64,000 nt of DNA, from positions 62,001 to 126,000 of the forward strand of contig LIQB01000009.1 in NCBI GenBank assembly GCA_001411745.2, in the 5' to 3' direction. Under the pieces are notes generated by a model that had not been told where the DNA came from, made no database searches, and worked only from the letters and a program-made list of their open reading frames with translations. Of this stretch, positions 36,746 through 46,240 are shown piece by piece. The stretch comes from Psychrobacter glacincola (GTDB lineage: Bacteria > Pseudomonadota > Gammaproteobacteria > Pseudomonadales > Moraxellaceae). The position numbers and the translations under genes were made by a program. Position 1 is the stretch's first letter. Each line of letters begins with the position of its first letter.

Positions 36746-38428
36746 CTATACCTCTACTACCTCGAGTATGCCGGTTTCAAGTAGCTGTTGCTTAACAGAA
36801 TTTTTTAAGGTGGGTACGCAAATAAATAACTTATTCTTAGCTCTACTCACTGCAACATAATTGATTCGTTGTTCTTCTTTAGTAAGGTCTGTATCAGTTA
36901 TAAAAGCCAAGTGTTCCGGATCTGATAGTAAAAATAATACATTATCAAATTCATTCCCCTTCGCTTTATGGACAGTTAAATGACGACTATCTTCATTTAC
37001 TGCTTTCACACAAAGATAAAGGCTAATAAAATTATTTTCTTCGTAAAATATCCTAATTTTCCCTCGCGTAACTTTAGGAAACGATAAGCCTGTCAAACCA
37101 GCTATAAATATAGAAAACTCTAATAAAGACTGTTTCTCAATGGTCTCAAAGTTAGCTGAAAGCTTAGTCAGATAATTTAAGATCAGCTTCTTTGTCTGTA
37201 AATCCTTCTTCGGGTAATTCCTCTGTAACTCCTTTATAGCCTCTTTAAAGTTACCATTCTGTAATAAAAAGAGACTTTTAATAGAGCTGGATATCAGTTT
37301 AGAACGTACTTGATCCGAATCTTCTTCAACCAATTTTTCCAGTAATTTTTTATTAAAACCGTCTAAGCCTAATTCTGCTTTAGCTAAGTTTAATACGATG
37401 TTACTACGTGATAAAGTAGTTATATTCTTATTGATTCTATACGCATGATTATAAGCATTTACCATATCTCCAACTAGTATAATCGGTTTTAAATCAGAGA
37501 GATTTCTAATGGAATTTTGCACTAAATCATGTCTAATAAAATTCAAAAAACTAACAATTTCATTAGAGCTTCTACGATTATTTGTTATCTGGAAGTTCTG
37601 TATATTATTAATAACTAGATCATGAAAATCTGTAGGCTTTGCACCTTGAAAACCATAAATAGATTGAGCTTGATCGCCAATTACTCCTACTGTTGAGTAT
37701 TCTGCTATGTCCTTAAATATATGTATTTGTAATGGCGTAGAATCTTGAAATTCATCAATAAAAACATACGGGAATTTCTCTGATATTATTTTTGAAATGA
37801 ATGGTGCTTTATTTATAATTTGATAAGCGAAAAATATTATATCATCATGATGATATATGCCCTTCTCCCAAGCCAACTTTTTATATTCAGAATAAGTTGC
37901 ATTACTTAAATTATATTTGCCTATTTTTATAGGGTAACTTGGTTTGATGACCAGGTTATCGTCTGAATTGAAATGCCAAAAGCATCTTTTAATAGCATCC
38001 ACAAGTTTGAGTTTATTTTCAGAAGAAACATAACTTACTTTGGGCTTCTCCGACAATTCTTTAAGAAAAGTATAACTCAATAATACTTTGTCATTATATC
38101 CGTCTATCTTCGTGACATCCAAGTTGAATTCTTCTGCTATCACTGAAATATATGGTTTGACAATATGATTGTAAAAGAAGCTATGTATTGTCATAACCTC
38201 TACTCTTGAGTTAGCATTACCAAGTCTCAAACGTAACGTTTTAACTGCGTTGTTCGTATAAGTTAAGCATAGAACCTTTTTTGTAATAAACAATTTATTT
38301 GAAGTTCTAACGACATTATGAATATGTTGGGTCAGCCAATAGGTTTTACCTGCTCCAGGACCTGCCGAAACTCTAAAAGATGAGTCGATATCAATAAGCT
38401 CATCTGACTCAATAGTTATTATTGGCAT
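36746..38428 (-). CDS. gajB: UvrD-like helicase, GajB of a Gabija-type system
   Basis: A 560-residue superfamily 1A helicase. Walker A is SAGPGAGKT (residues 21-29). Motif II reads FIDEFQDSTPLQI and motif III VGVIGDQAQSIYGFQGAKP. Near the C-terminus come TVHKAKGNEFDNV (motif V) and NYVAVSRAKNKLFIC (motif VI). It starts inside the end of the OLD-type gene (10-base overlap), so the two are translationally coupled. This pairing of a class 2 OLD nuclease with a UvrD-like helicase defines Gabija, an antiphage system in which GajA cuts DNA and GajB senses or generates DNA ends. It is a little longer than the best-known GajB. Confidence 0.87.
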   Translation of the reverse strand: MPIITIESDELIDIDSSFRVSAGPGAGKTYWLTQHIHNVVRTSNKLFITKKVLCLTYTNNAVKTLRLRLGNANSRVEVMTIHSFFYNHIVKPYISVIAEEFNLDVTKIDGYNDKVLLSYTFLKELSEKPKVSYVSSENKLKLVDAIKRCFWHFNSDDNLVIKPSYPIKIGKYNLSNATYSEYKKLAWEKGIYHHDDIIFFAYQIINKAPFISKIISEKFPYVFIDEFQDSTPLQIHIFKDIAEYSTVGVIGDQAQSIYGFQGAKPTDFHDLVINNIQNFQITNNRRSSNEIVSFLNFIRHDLVQNSIRNLSDLKPIILVGDMVNAYNHAYRINKNITTLSRSNIVLNLAKAELGLDGFNKKLLEKLVEEDSDQVRSKLISSSIKSLFLLQNGNFKEAIKELQRNYPKKDLQTKKLILNYLTKLSANFETIEKQSLLEFSIFIAGLTGLSFPKVTRGKIRIFYEENNFISLYLCVKAVNEDSRHLTVHKAKGNEFDNVLFLLSDPEHLAFITDTDLTKEEQRINYVAVSRAKNKLFICVPTLKNSVKQQLLETGILEVVEV

Positions 38429-40506
38429 AATACTTCTAAAGCCTCCTGTATATAAGTTGGAATTACGACTTCAACATAGGCATCACTTCCCTTATTAAAT
38501 AAATTGTTCTGCAAAGCGATTGCTAATTCTAATGCATTCTCTCCCTTACTAACTGAATTTAAATACCTTGAAGCTATAATAGAGCGTTTTTTCTCATCAT
38601 CTGTCAAATTAGAGCTAGTTATTCCTATCTTAATACGAGTATTTTCCTCACTACTACGAAGCTCGTCTATTAATTGTTGAACTGTAGAATCTGGGTCATT
38701 ATATAAATCCATGAGACTATATAACTCAGATGTGTTTTTAGTGCTTTGTGTTACAAGTATTTTTAATGAAGGATTAAGATAAGCTAGCTCATACTCCAAG
38801 GTTTTACCATGTATGCTGTCTTGTTTAAATATTAATATATTACTAGACGCATGAACAACGTTATTAAGATCGTACTCATATGTCTCATTGTCACTACTAA
38901 ACTCGTATGGGTAACAAGTTTTGAAATTTCGATCTTTAACTTTATCTTTTCTTACTGGGTCTTTGTCAGTTAAACATACGATTTTCTTTGGTATTGAATA
39001 CTCATTCACTTCATCGAAAAGATAGAAGAAATGGTTAAAGTATCTCCCACCAATATTCACTATACTAATATGTTTGTCTTCCAAAAACTTGCCTTCATAC
39101 TTAGCAAATATAGATATTAATAACTGTTCAGCAATACCTTCAACAAATAAGACTCTATCACTAAATAAAATATCAGACTTAACCGCATCTAAAAATCTTG
39201 CAATATATTGCTTACTACTAATGACTTCATTGCCATGTTCATCTGTGAAGGTTTTAGCAGGGTACGCTACATCTGTACCGTCATTTTTCTCATATAGACA
39301 AATTATATTGTCTAAATCAACTGCGCTGGTTATGTGCGTAGAATGAGTAGTAACAAATATTTGTCTTACTTTTTTAGCCTTACGATTATTTTCTAAGAAC
39401 TTAAGAAGTTTAAATTGCATTGATGGATGTAAGTGTGATTCAGGTTCTTCTATAATGAGCATAGAGAAGACTTTAGCGTTGCTATCGAGATGTTCGACGT
39501 TAGCGTTCACCTGCATTTTGGCAAGGAGAAGAGACATATAGATTAAGTTGTTGTATCCTAACCCATTATTCCTGGCAGGTATCTTCATACCTGTTTCATA
39601 CTCAACAATAAGTTGTAGAACGCTATATATTTCAAGCTCTGACAAAGCGCCTTCAAAGTTAGGTGATGCGTTGTTAAATGAAGCGCCTGTCTGTGTTGCG
39701 TATGATAAGATTTCTTCTTTACCATGTTCGATACGAACATGGATATCATTCAATAAGTCATTTGATTTTGTCGAAAATTCATCTCTTCTAGTGTTTATAG
39801 CTACACTTTGTGCTTCTTTGTCTAACGTACTATCACTCTTGATATCATAATCCATGAAGAAGTCTATGACTTCTTTAAGCAAGGAGTTCTTGCCTGACAA
39901 CATATCTCTCTCTACATCTCTTATCGCATCAAGAAATTGATAATCAAATCTATCAAGCGTTTCTGAATCAAGTGTAGATTGATTCGTTACATCACCGACC
40001 CAAATCTTGTGTTTATAGAACCTTAGGAAGTTTTTCTGTATCATCTTCCAGATTTTATTACTTATATCTCCACTATTTTTCTCTTCACTCTTTCCTTGAT
40101 TTACTATTTCTTCAGTAAAGGTTTTATACGTATCTTCATGTTTCTCAGGTAAGAAAAATTCATAAGTCAGCACTGCTTCATAATTATCATTAAAAATAGT
40201 GAGCCAATTCGCTAACACTGAAAGATCATCTTCTGTAGCAGTAGCGACATCTCCTTTTTTTATAGTTGCTTCAATAGTAATTTTAGGTGGTGCATCTATT
40301 AAATATTGTTCATCGATAAATTTACAGAAGTCATCAATTCCAAGCTTTTTGGTTAATTTCTTATCAAAAATTATAGAAAGCGCCCTAAGAAGATTCGACT
40401 TTCCAGAGTTATTAGAGCCAATAATAGCGTTAATACCGTCGTTAAATTCAACTGTTATGTCTTTAAAGCTTCTATAGTTAGTTATTTTTAATTGAGATAT
40501 ATACAT
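38419..40506 (-). CDS. gajA: OLD-family ATPase/TOPRIM nuclease, GajA of a Gabija-type system
   Basis: About 695 residues starting at MYISQLKITNYRSF; an upstream ATG at 40566 would add 20 residues unlike the family. The N-terminal ABC-type ATPase has Walker A GSNNSGKSN (residues about 30-38) and a Walker B region IIEEPESHLHPSMQ. The TOPRIM part has LFVEGIAEQLLIS (catalytic Glu) and CLTDKDPVRKDK (Asp pair). Known GajA nicks or cuts DNA when nucleotide levels fall during infection. Its end overlaps gajB. The gap to the upstream helicase gene is about 150 bases, so a three-gene transcript is possible. It is longer than the characterised Bacillus GajA. Confidence 0.9.
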   Translation of the reverse strand: MYISQLKITNYRSFKDITVEFNDGINAIIGSNNSGKSNLLRALSIIFDKKLTKKLGIDDFCKFIDEQYLIDAPPKITIEATIKKGDVATATEDDLSVLANWLTIFNDNYEAVLTYEFFLPEKHEDTYKTFTEEIVNQGKSEEKNSGDISNKIWKMIQKNFLRFYKHKIWVGDVTNQSTLDSETLDRFDYQFLDAIRDVERDMLSGKNSLLKEVIDFFMDYDIKSDSTLDKEAQSVAINTRRDEFSTKSNDLLNDIHVRIEHGKEEILSYATQTGASFNNASPNFEGALSELEIYSVLQLIVEYETGMKIPARNNGLGYNNLIYMSLLLAKMQVNANVEHLDSNAKVFSMLIIEEPESHLHPSMQFKLLKFLENNRKAKKVRQIFVTTHSTHITSAVDLDNIICLYEKNDGTDVAYPAKTFTDEHGNEVISSKQYIARFLDAVKSDILFSDRVLFVEGIAEQLLISIFAKYEGKFLEDKHISIVNIGGRYFNHFFYLFDEVNEYSIPKKIVCLTDKDPVRKDKVKDRNFKTCYPYEFSSDNETYEYDLNNVVHASSNILIFKQDSIHGKTLEYELAYLNPSLKILVTQSTKNTSELYSLMDLYNDPDSTVQQLIDELRSSEENTRIKIGITSSNLTDDEKKRSIIASRYLNSVSKGENALELAIALQNNLFNKGSDAYVEVVIPTYIQEALEVLCQ

Positions 40507-40657
40507 CTTTGCCAATATCCTTTGAAATAAATATTCCGTTAATAATATACGATTTAAATTCATCACTGACTTGAATCACAACAAGCTAGTCTACAATTTT
40601 TCAGTTGATTTAAGAGCTCATTCTAGGAACAGTGTCATTTGCCTTAGTCAATATCGA

Positions 40658-43525
40658 TTAGCGGATCTTTATTGTATTCTTACACTGATCATCAGGAATA
40701 CCATACCCACTACAGCCCCAAAACTTACCGAACTTGCTCTCTCTCATTCTCATCGGACGACCACATTTATTACATATTTTCATTGAATTACCACAGTCTC
40801 TATTGTTGCATAAGCTTTCATGCTGTCCATCAACAGATGGTGCCTCACACTTCGTGCAGACGCGCGCCTTACCTACCGTACAACCTTTTCCAGAACTACA
40901 GCTATAAAAACTGCCATATTGCCCTTTTATTAGGCGTAAATAACCGTTCACACAGTTAGGGCATTTGAATATTTTTCTATGGCGTTCTTGAAACGATTTA
41001 GAGAATATATTGATGTCATATTTAGGGGCGAGTAATTCAAGAACAAATTCTGATGGCGCTGTGGGACTTGCAATAATGTAGGATTTCTTTTTACAGCGTG
41101 TTATACCGACATACAATAAACGACGTTCTTCAGAATGAGGGAATGAGTCTAATGTTGGAAGTAGTGCCTCCGGTATAGCGTCCTCACGGTTGCCGTTGGG
41201 GAAGCCACTTTTTCCTTGGAAAAAACCAATCAAAATGCAATAGTCAGCCTCTAAGCCTTTGGACTTGTGAAAGCTCCAGAAACGAATACCTTTTGAGTTT
41301 TCTTTACCTAAGAAATCACGTGAATCTTTTAATAGGTAATTATACCTAGCAATAATCGCTATCGAACCTTCAGCATCGTTCGCTCTGATCTTGCTGACAA
41401 CCTCAGCGACCCTACTATAGACACCCTTCTCTTCACCAGTCTTATCATCTAATAAATATACTTGTGATTCATGAACCACGTCATGTGTTTTGATATGTTT
41501 TTTATACTGCTCAGGGTTCTCCATGATGAACGTCCCAGCGGTATCAGCAATGCTATTGTTGTAGCGGAATGTCTTTTGGAGCATTGTTAAGGTGTATGAT
41601 CCAACCAGCTCATTAAATCTAGTAGTAAGTTCAAGCTTACCACCTGAGAAGCGATATATAGACTGCCAGTCATCACCAACAACAGTTAACGAGGGATCAG
41701 GTCCTTTCTCAATAATGCTGTTAACAAACTCCATCCGAGAAGCAGATATATCTTGAAACTCGTCAACAAGAATATATTTCCAGTGAGGTTTGTATTGACC
41801 GTTATCCACGACTGCGATTGCACGAATAATCATATCGTCAAAGTCAATTGAGTCGGTAGCTGCAAGCTCCTCGACATAAGCGTTGTGCAAGTCAGTCAGA
41901 ATGCGTGTCTTTTTCTTTGCTTGTGAGATACCAGCTTTTTCTAGTCTATTAAGTATTGAGTTTTCATTGAGCCTTTCAAAACGAGTGGCTTGTAAAGCCT
42001 TGATAAGCATTTTGCTCCAAGTAGCAATTTGATTGCCTTCCTTGAGTTTAGAGAGTAATTCTTTTGAAGCCTCTTCAACTGAGTTTTTATCAGGGATAAC
42101 ACCAACACTAGCCAGTCGTTCTTCAAGACGAGCTTCGAGTGCATCTTCAGTCCAGTCATAATGGAATGTTTCCACTAAAACTGTTTCAAGCTCTTTATGC
42201 AGTTTACGCTTGCTATCTATAGACTCGCTATATGATTGCCTATCAATATCTGGTCGAGTATTCCCCTGTCTATCGATACCGAAGTGTTCAATGTAAATAT
42301 TAGAGTCTGATATATGAAAGTCAGGCTGGTAGTCGAATCCTATATCAATTCTACGCTTACTGATATAACGAGCTTCGTATTCGTATGCGATCTTATGAAT
42401 AGCCAGCCAGTTAGCTATCCTGAGTTCTTGATATCCTTTAACTAATTCGCCTTGCAAGGTTCTAAACTCATTGTCTCTGATATGTCGCTCATACTCCTCT
42501 TGAGTCTTAAAGTCGAAAGGATTCACAGGTTCTGGGAATAGCGATATAAAATCGACCATTCTTTTGGGATCTTTTATTAAATATTCTATTAGCCACTCTG
42601 TTACCCATGCACCTAGCTTTAAGCTGTCTTCAGTGAAGACGCTCATATAAGTTGAGATGTTAGATTCCCCTAAGATCTTTCTACCTAAAGCGTGGAATGT
42701 TGAAATCTGAGGTGGCTCAGTTAATACTATGCCTGAGTTCACAGCTTTATCAGCAAGCCGTTTTTTTAACTCTTCAGCGGCTGATTTATTGTAAGCCAGA
42801 ACTAGAATCTCTTGAGGTGTTGCTAACCCTCTATCAATGAGGTCAAGAGCCTTTGCGACCATTACAGAGGTTTTACCCGTACCAGCAGCAGCCAGCACCA
42901 TATTCTTATCATTAGAGCGAAGTACGCCCAGTCTCTGTTCATCAGTCAAAGGGTTTGACTCTACGCTATCAAAAAAACTCTTTCTTAGTTCTAAGTTGAT
43001 TTTTTCATGATATGCGCCTAAGGCTTCTTGTTTGATAGGATAAAGACTGTATATTTTCCCAACTTCGCTATATAGTTTGGAATCACTGAAGCAATCCCAT
43101 GGCACGTTATCATCTTCATAGTATGTAGTCAGCTCATTTGCGACTAATTTAATTTGATCTAATTTTGAGTCTCTAGGGTAATTACTCAAAACCTGAAGAT
43201 TAAACTCTTCAATTAAGCTAATCAGATAGGGCTGTAGGGAGTGAGCGATTTTCCTGTTGATAGACTCTAAAAATGCTATAGAGTTCGTTTTTGATAAAAA
43301 CTTATACTCTTCGAACGATTGACCGTTATGAATAAATAAGGTTGCACCAAAGAATCCCTTTTCAATATAAGCAAATCTTTTAACTTGAGAGAATGAGGCA
43401 AGTTCTGCTGATCCTTTCTTGGTATCTAAAGACAAGGCTAGCTCTGTTAGAAGTATTCCTTTTTTGCCAAAAATCTTACCAATGAAATTAAAATTCAATT
43501 GTTCAATCGTAATAATATCCGTCAC
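40658..43525 (-). CDS. HelD-like (helicase IV) helicase with C-terminal zinc ribbons
   Basis: A 955-residue protein. Residues 1-190 resemble the N-terminal region of E. coli helicase IV. Then follow a UvrD/Rep core with Walker A MVLAAAGTGKTSVMVAKALD, a DEFQD box (ILVDEFQDISASRMEF), VGDDWQSIYRFSGG, FWSFHKSKGLEADYCILIGF and RRLLYVGITRCKK. Residues about 830-955 carry three topoisomerase-type C4 zinc ribbons (CPNCVNGYLRLIKGQYGSFY, CTKCEAP, CNKCGRPMRMRESKFGKFWG). An inserted stretch near residues 380-420 (EYEARYISKRRIDIGFDYQP) recalls a restriction-endonuclease-like fold, but this is weak. It is upstream of gajA in the same direction and may be part of the same defence operon. Confidence 0.87.
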   Translation of the reverse strand: MTDIITIEQLNFNFIGKIFGKKGILLTELALSLDTKKGSAELASFSQVKRFAYIEKGFFGATLFIHNGQSFEEYKFLSKTNSIAFLESINRKIAHSLQPYLISLIEEFNLQVLSNYPRDSKLDQIKLVANELTTYYEDDNVPWDCFSDSKLYSEVGKIYSLYPIKQEALGAYHEKINLELRKSFFDSVESNPLTDEQRLGVLRSNDKNMVLAAAGTGKTSVMVAKALDLIDRGLATPQEILVLAYNKSAAEELKKRLADKAVNSGIVLTEPPQISTFHALGRKILGESNISTYMSVFTEDSLKLGAWVTEWLIEYLIKDPKRMVDFISLFPEPVNPFDFKTQEEYERHIRDNEFRTLQGELVKGYQELRIANWLAIHKIAYEYEARYISKRRIDIGFDYQPDFHISDSNIYIEHFGIDRQGNTRPDIDRQSYSESIDSKRKLHKELETVLVETFHYDWTEDALEARLEERLASVGVIPDKNSVEEASKELLSKLKEGNQIATWSKMLIKALQATRFERLNENSILNRLEKAGISQAKKKTRILTDLHNAYVEELAATDSIDFDDMIIRAIAVVDNGQYKPHWKYILVDEFQDISASRMEFVNSIIEKGPDPSLTVVGDDWQSIYRFSGGKLELTTRFNELVGSYTLTMLQKTFRYNNSIADTAGTFIMENPEQYKKHIKTHDVVHESQVYLLDDKTGEEKGVYSRVAEVVSKIRANDAEGSIAIIARYNYLLKDSRDFLGKENSKGIRFWSFHKSKGLEADYCILIGFFQGKSGFPNGNREDAIPEALLPTLDSFPHSEERRLLYVGITRCKKKSYIIASPTAPSEFVLELLAPKYDINIFSKSFQERHRKIFKCPNCVNGYLRLIKGQYGSFYSCSSGKGCTVGKARVCTKCEAPSVDGQHESLCNNRDCGNSMKICNKCGRPMRMRESKFGKFWGCSGYGIPDDQCKNTIKIR

Positions 43526-43566
43526 TTTCTCTCTCTTGTATATCTAGCATTAAATCTCTTGATGGA

Positions 43567-43592
43567 TTTTTCCACTAGTAATTAGTGAAAAA
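43567..43592. promoter_or_regulatory. Inverted repeat in the divergent promoter region
   Basis: TTTTTCCACTA and TAGTGAAAAA form arms with one extra C, separated by GTAAT. The repeat lies between the divergent helicase (43525) and ParA-like (43692) genes, together with a small GTGT-GCAC-ACAC motif near 43634-43650. A likely operator for one or both genes, perhaps for autoregulation by the ParA-like protein. Confidence 0.4.
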
Positions 43593-43691
43593 TGATAAGG
43601 TATAAAAAATTGTAGTAGGGCATCCTAGAATAGTGTGTGCACTAACACAATCATTGAACAAACAATATACCCTCAAAAGGAAACAAAAGTA

Positions 43692-44489
43692 ATGATTAGT
43701 TCTGAGAAATATGAATCGGCAGATATAGGTATGACAAAACAGGCTGGATATCGCATCGCAGTAATTAACTCTTCAGGGAATACTGGCAAATCTCTCGCTA
43801 GTAACTACATGCTTAGGCCGAATATGAATTTGCAGCGTCACTATGTGATAAATAACTTGAGTATGTATAGTAAAACATATTCTGATGAAATTGTATTATC
43901 TGGAAGAGATTTTGATGACGCTTTGGAGGCTTTGAGTAATCTAGATTCAGCTATTGTTGATATTGCTGCACATACTACAGAATATGTAATAGATATTATG
44001 AAGAACAATAGGGGTTCTCATAAAGTATTCGATTACTTCTTAGTACCTGTAATCAAAGGACAAAAAGAGTCAGAAGATAGTTTAAATACAATCAAAGCTC
44101 TCTTAAAACTTGGAGTGCCACATGAATCTATTAGGATAATATTTAATAATAACCATTTTTCAGAAGTGATAAATGAAGAGTTTGGATATCTTTTACTACA
44201 CTTAGATGAACTTAAAATCCCTTATGATACTGATGCAGCTATTGAAAATAGTCCGCTTTACTCAATGCTTTCTGATTTAGATATTAGCTTACCAGAACTC
44301 CTATCTATACCAATAGAAGAGAAAAAAAATAGACAAGAATATCTTAGGACCAAGAAAATTACGGAACGAACAGAGGAAGAATCTGAAGAGTTACAAGCAT
44401 TGGTAAATTTAATTATGACTTGGCGATGTGCACAGTCAGCTGTTAAAAATTTAAATAATGTTTATCAGCTCTTATTTACTAAGTTGTGA
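43692..44489 (+). CDS. ParA/StbB-like P-loop ATPase
   Basis: A 265-residue protein. The deviant Walker A is VINSSGNTGKSLASNYMLRP near residues 22-40; SAIVDIAAHTTEYV occupies the Walker B position and YFLVPVIKGQKESEDSLNTI follows, as in StbB/ParA-like plasmid stability ATPases. A GTG at 43635 would extend the frame, but AAGGAAAC before the ATG at 43692 decides the start. Such proteins are usually found on plasmids or integrative elements. No partner centromere-binding gene is visible. It is divergent from the helicase gene of the defence block. Confidence 0.7.
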   Translation: MISSEKYESADIGMTKQAGYRIAVINSSGNTGKSLASNYMLRPNMNLQRHYVINNLSMYSKTYSDEIVLSGRDFDDALEALSNLDSAIVDIAAHTTEYVIDIMKNNRGSHKVFDYFLVPVIKGQKESEDSLNTIKALLKLGVPHESIRIIFNNNHFSEVINEEFGYLLLHLDELKIPYDTDAAIENSPLYSMLSDLDISLPELLSIPIEEKKNRQEYLRTKKITERTEEESEELQALVNLIMTWRCAQSAVKNLNNVYQLLFTKL

Positions 44490-44510
44490 AATGCTTGATT
44501 TATCCCCATT

Positions 44511-44557
44511 CCAGCTATGTTTAAAAAAATTGTAGAAGCAAGTTTGGTAAATTAGCG
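44511..44557 (+). repeat. Relic of an IS3-family end
   Basis: CCAGCTATG, TGTAGAAGCAAGTTTGGTAA and ATTAGCG align without gaps to the right end of the IS at 16326-17599, with several substitutions. It is in the same orientation as the relic at 36196. It separates the ParA-like gene from the DJ-1 gene. Confidence 0.55.
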
Positions 44558-44579
44558 ACACGATCAGAGATCTAGTATT

Positions 44580-45179
44580 TTAGTCAATATCAAACTCCAT
44601 CCGCCTTGCTGTTGCTTGCATGGTTTGCGTATCTACCAATTTCTTCACACAATAAAAACTGGCATGAATACCCGCACTTATTCCTGCTGAGGTGACAAGA
44701 TTAGTCGTCTTATCGCTAGCATCGACAAAACGGGTGTTAGCGATTACTTCGATATCAGGATAGGTAGCTAAATTATCCAAATCCATCCAATGGGTGGTTG
44801 CAGACTTGCCAGCCAGTAATCCAGCTTTTGCTAACAGCAATGCACCGGTACAGACTGAAAGCGTTAACTCGGTAAGCTTGTCTTGAGAAATGATCCAATC
44901 AATAACCACTGAATTGTTTATCTCAACATTCTCAGCACCATAACCACCTGGAACAACCAATACGTCAATATTAGGATGATTGTCGAAGCTATAGTCAGGA
45001 ATAACAGTTAAACCGTTTCTAGCAGATATTGGCGCTTGCTGCTCGGCAATTGTGATAACGTTAAAATGCTTATGACCTTTATCGCTCTCCGCTAGAGAAA
45101 ATACTTCAAAAGGTCCTGCAAAATCTAATACTTCGACTTCGTTAAATAGTAAAATACCAACGGTTCGCAGAGTTGTCAT
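44580..45179 (-). CDS. DJ-1/PfpI family protein, copy 1
   Basis: A 199-residue class I glutamine amidotransferase-like protein. The nucleophile Cys lies in LSVCTGALLLAKAGLLAG, and VLVVPGGYGAE carries the oxyanion region. The family includes isonitrile hydratases and GlxA-like sensor domains; there is no DNA-binding domain here. CAAGGACAT before the ATG at 45179 supports this start over 45203. It is a close paralogue of 61430-62029. It lies downstream of a PaiB-like remnant, as in the second copy. Confidence 0.88.
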   Translation of the reverse strand: MTTLRTVGILLFNEVEVLDFAGPFEVFSLAESDKGHKHFNVITIAEQQAPISARNGLTVIPDYSFDNHPNIDVLVVPGGYGAENVEINNSVVIDWIISQDKLTELTLSVCTGALLLAKAGLLAGKSATTHWMDLDNLATYPDIEVIANTRFVDASDKTTNLVTSAGISAGIHASFYCVKKLVDTQTMQATARRMEFDID

Positions 45180-45230
45180 AGTATGTCCTTGAGTTAATAT
45201 CATTAAATGAAATACCGCTTATTCGTACTC

Positions 45231-45571
45231 TTATAATTGAGTTAGATTCTGATTTACCTTTTCAACCAACGTCGCCATTTCATCCGCTTTTGCCGTTCCT
45301 AGCTGTTTCAGTCCTGCGACGACCCCTGCTCTATTCTCAGCCGTTTTATTTTGACTCAACTTAAACTGCGCTTGAACATTATTGATATCTACACGAATAC
45401 CAACGATGGCGCGACACATAGCCTGAATGTACTCTATAGGCGCATCATCAAGTGACCAAGGGTTTGGCTGGTTAGCTTCAAAATCAGCGGTTTGCTTTGA
45501 TAAAATTTCATTCAAATACTCATGCTCAGTTAATAAACGGACGTCACCTGTAATATGGACACTACGATAAT
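45231..45571 (-). pseudogene. PaiB-like FMN-binding protein, 5' end removed by IS
   Basis: The C-terminal about 113 residues (NYRSVHITGDVRLLTEHEYL to the stop at 45231) match the intact PaiB-family gene at 62081-62734. The N-terminal half is missing: the frame runs into the IS3-family end at 45572 exactly within the codons after NYRS. The missing half is not found beyond the IS pair, so the insertion was accompanied by a deletion. Probably inactive. Confidence 0.85.
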
Positions 45572-45873
45572 TAACCCCTGCCGTCAAATCCGTACAGTTA
45601 AACTTGGGAGATTTTAATTACGCAGCTTGACGATAATAGTCAAACCAAGCCTGTCTTGGCGATCTATAGCTTAAACTCTTTTGAATCCTCGTTTGGTTGT
45701 AGTACAGCTCGATGTAGCCAATGATATCGCTGATTGCTACAAACCTTGTTTTATAGTCTTGGTGATAAACTATCTTATTCTTTAATACGCCCCAGAAGCT
45801 TTCTATGGGTGCGTTGTCGAAACAATTGCCTTTACCACTCATTGATCCTTTGAAATGATGCTTGATGGTTTTG
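45572..45873 (-). mobile_element. IS3-family fragment, second copy of the 16326 element
   Basis: The left end (ACCCCTGCCGTCAAATCCGT) and the last 74 codons of orfB (up to 45842) are nearly identical to the element at 16326-17599. It is cut at 45873 by another IS. Its remaining two thirds are absent. It has the same left end as the full copy, with TAA instead of TGA as the first bases. Confidence 0.85.
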
Positions 45874-45923
45874 TGAACCGCCCCGGGATTGTCGGAGACT
45901 TAATATTCTGAGAGAATACGACA

Positions 45924-46214
45924 ATGAAAAGACAAAACTACACTCCTGAGATTAAAGAACGCGCCGTTCGCATGCTGATTGAAGCAGCAAACGACTATCC
46001 CTCCACATGGTCAGCTATCCAAGCCATTGCCCCTAAGATTGGCTGTACGCCTGAAACCCTACGATCATGGCATAAAAAACACATCGATCAAACTATTCCT
46101 GCAAATGTTCAGGCTCAAAGTCAAGAGCAGCGTATTAAGGATCTTGAGCGCGAAAACAGAGAGCTCAAGCAAGCCAACGAGATCATACGTAAGGCTGCGG
46201 CTTTTTTCGCTTAG
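45924..46214 (+). CDS. IS3-family transposase orfA
   Basis: A 96-residue transposase_8-type protein with helix-turn-helix (YTPEIKERAVRMLIEAANDY, CTPETLRSWHKKH) and a C-terminal coiled coil (RIKDLERENRELKQANEII). It ends at the slippery site T-TTT-TTC that normally leads into orfB. Intact, but the partner is defective. Confidence 0.85.
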   Translation: MKRQNYTPEIKERAVRMLIEAANDYPSTWSAIQAIAPKIGCTPETLRSWHKKHIDQTIPANVQAQSQEQRIKDLERENRELKQANEIIRKAAAFFA

Positions 46215-46240
46215 GCGGGGCTCGGCCGCCCACACAAGTA

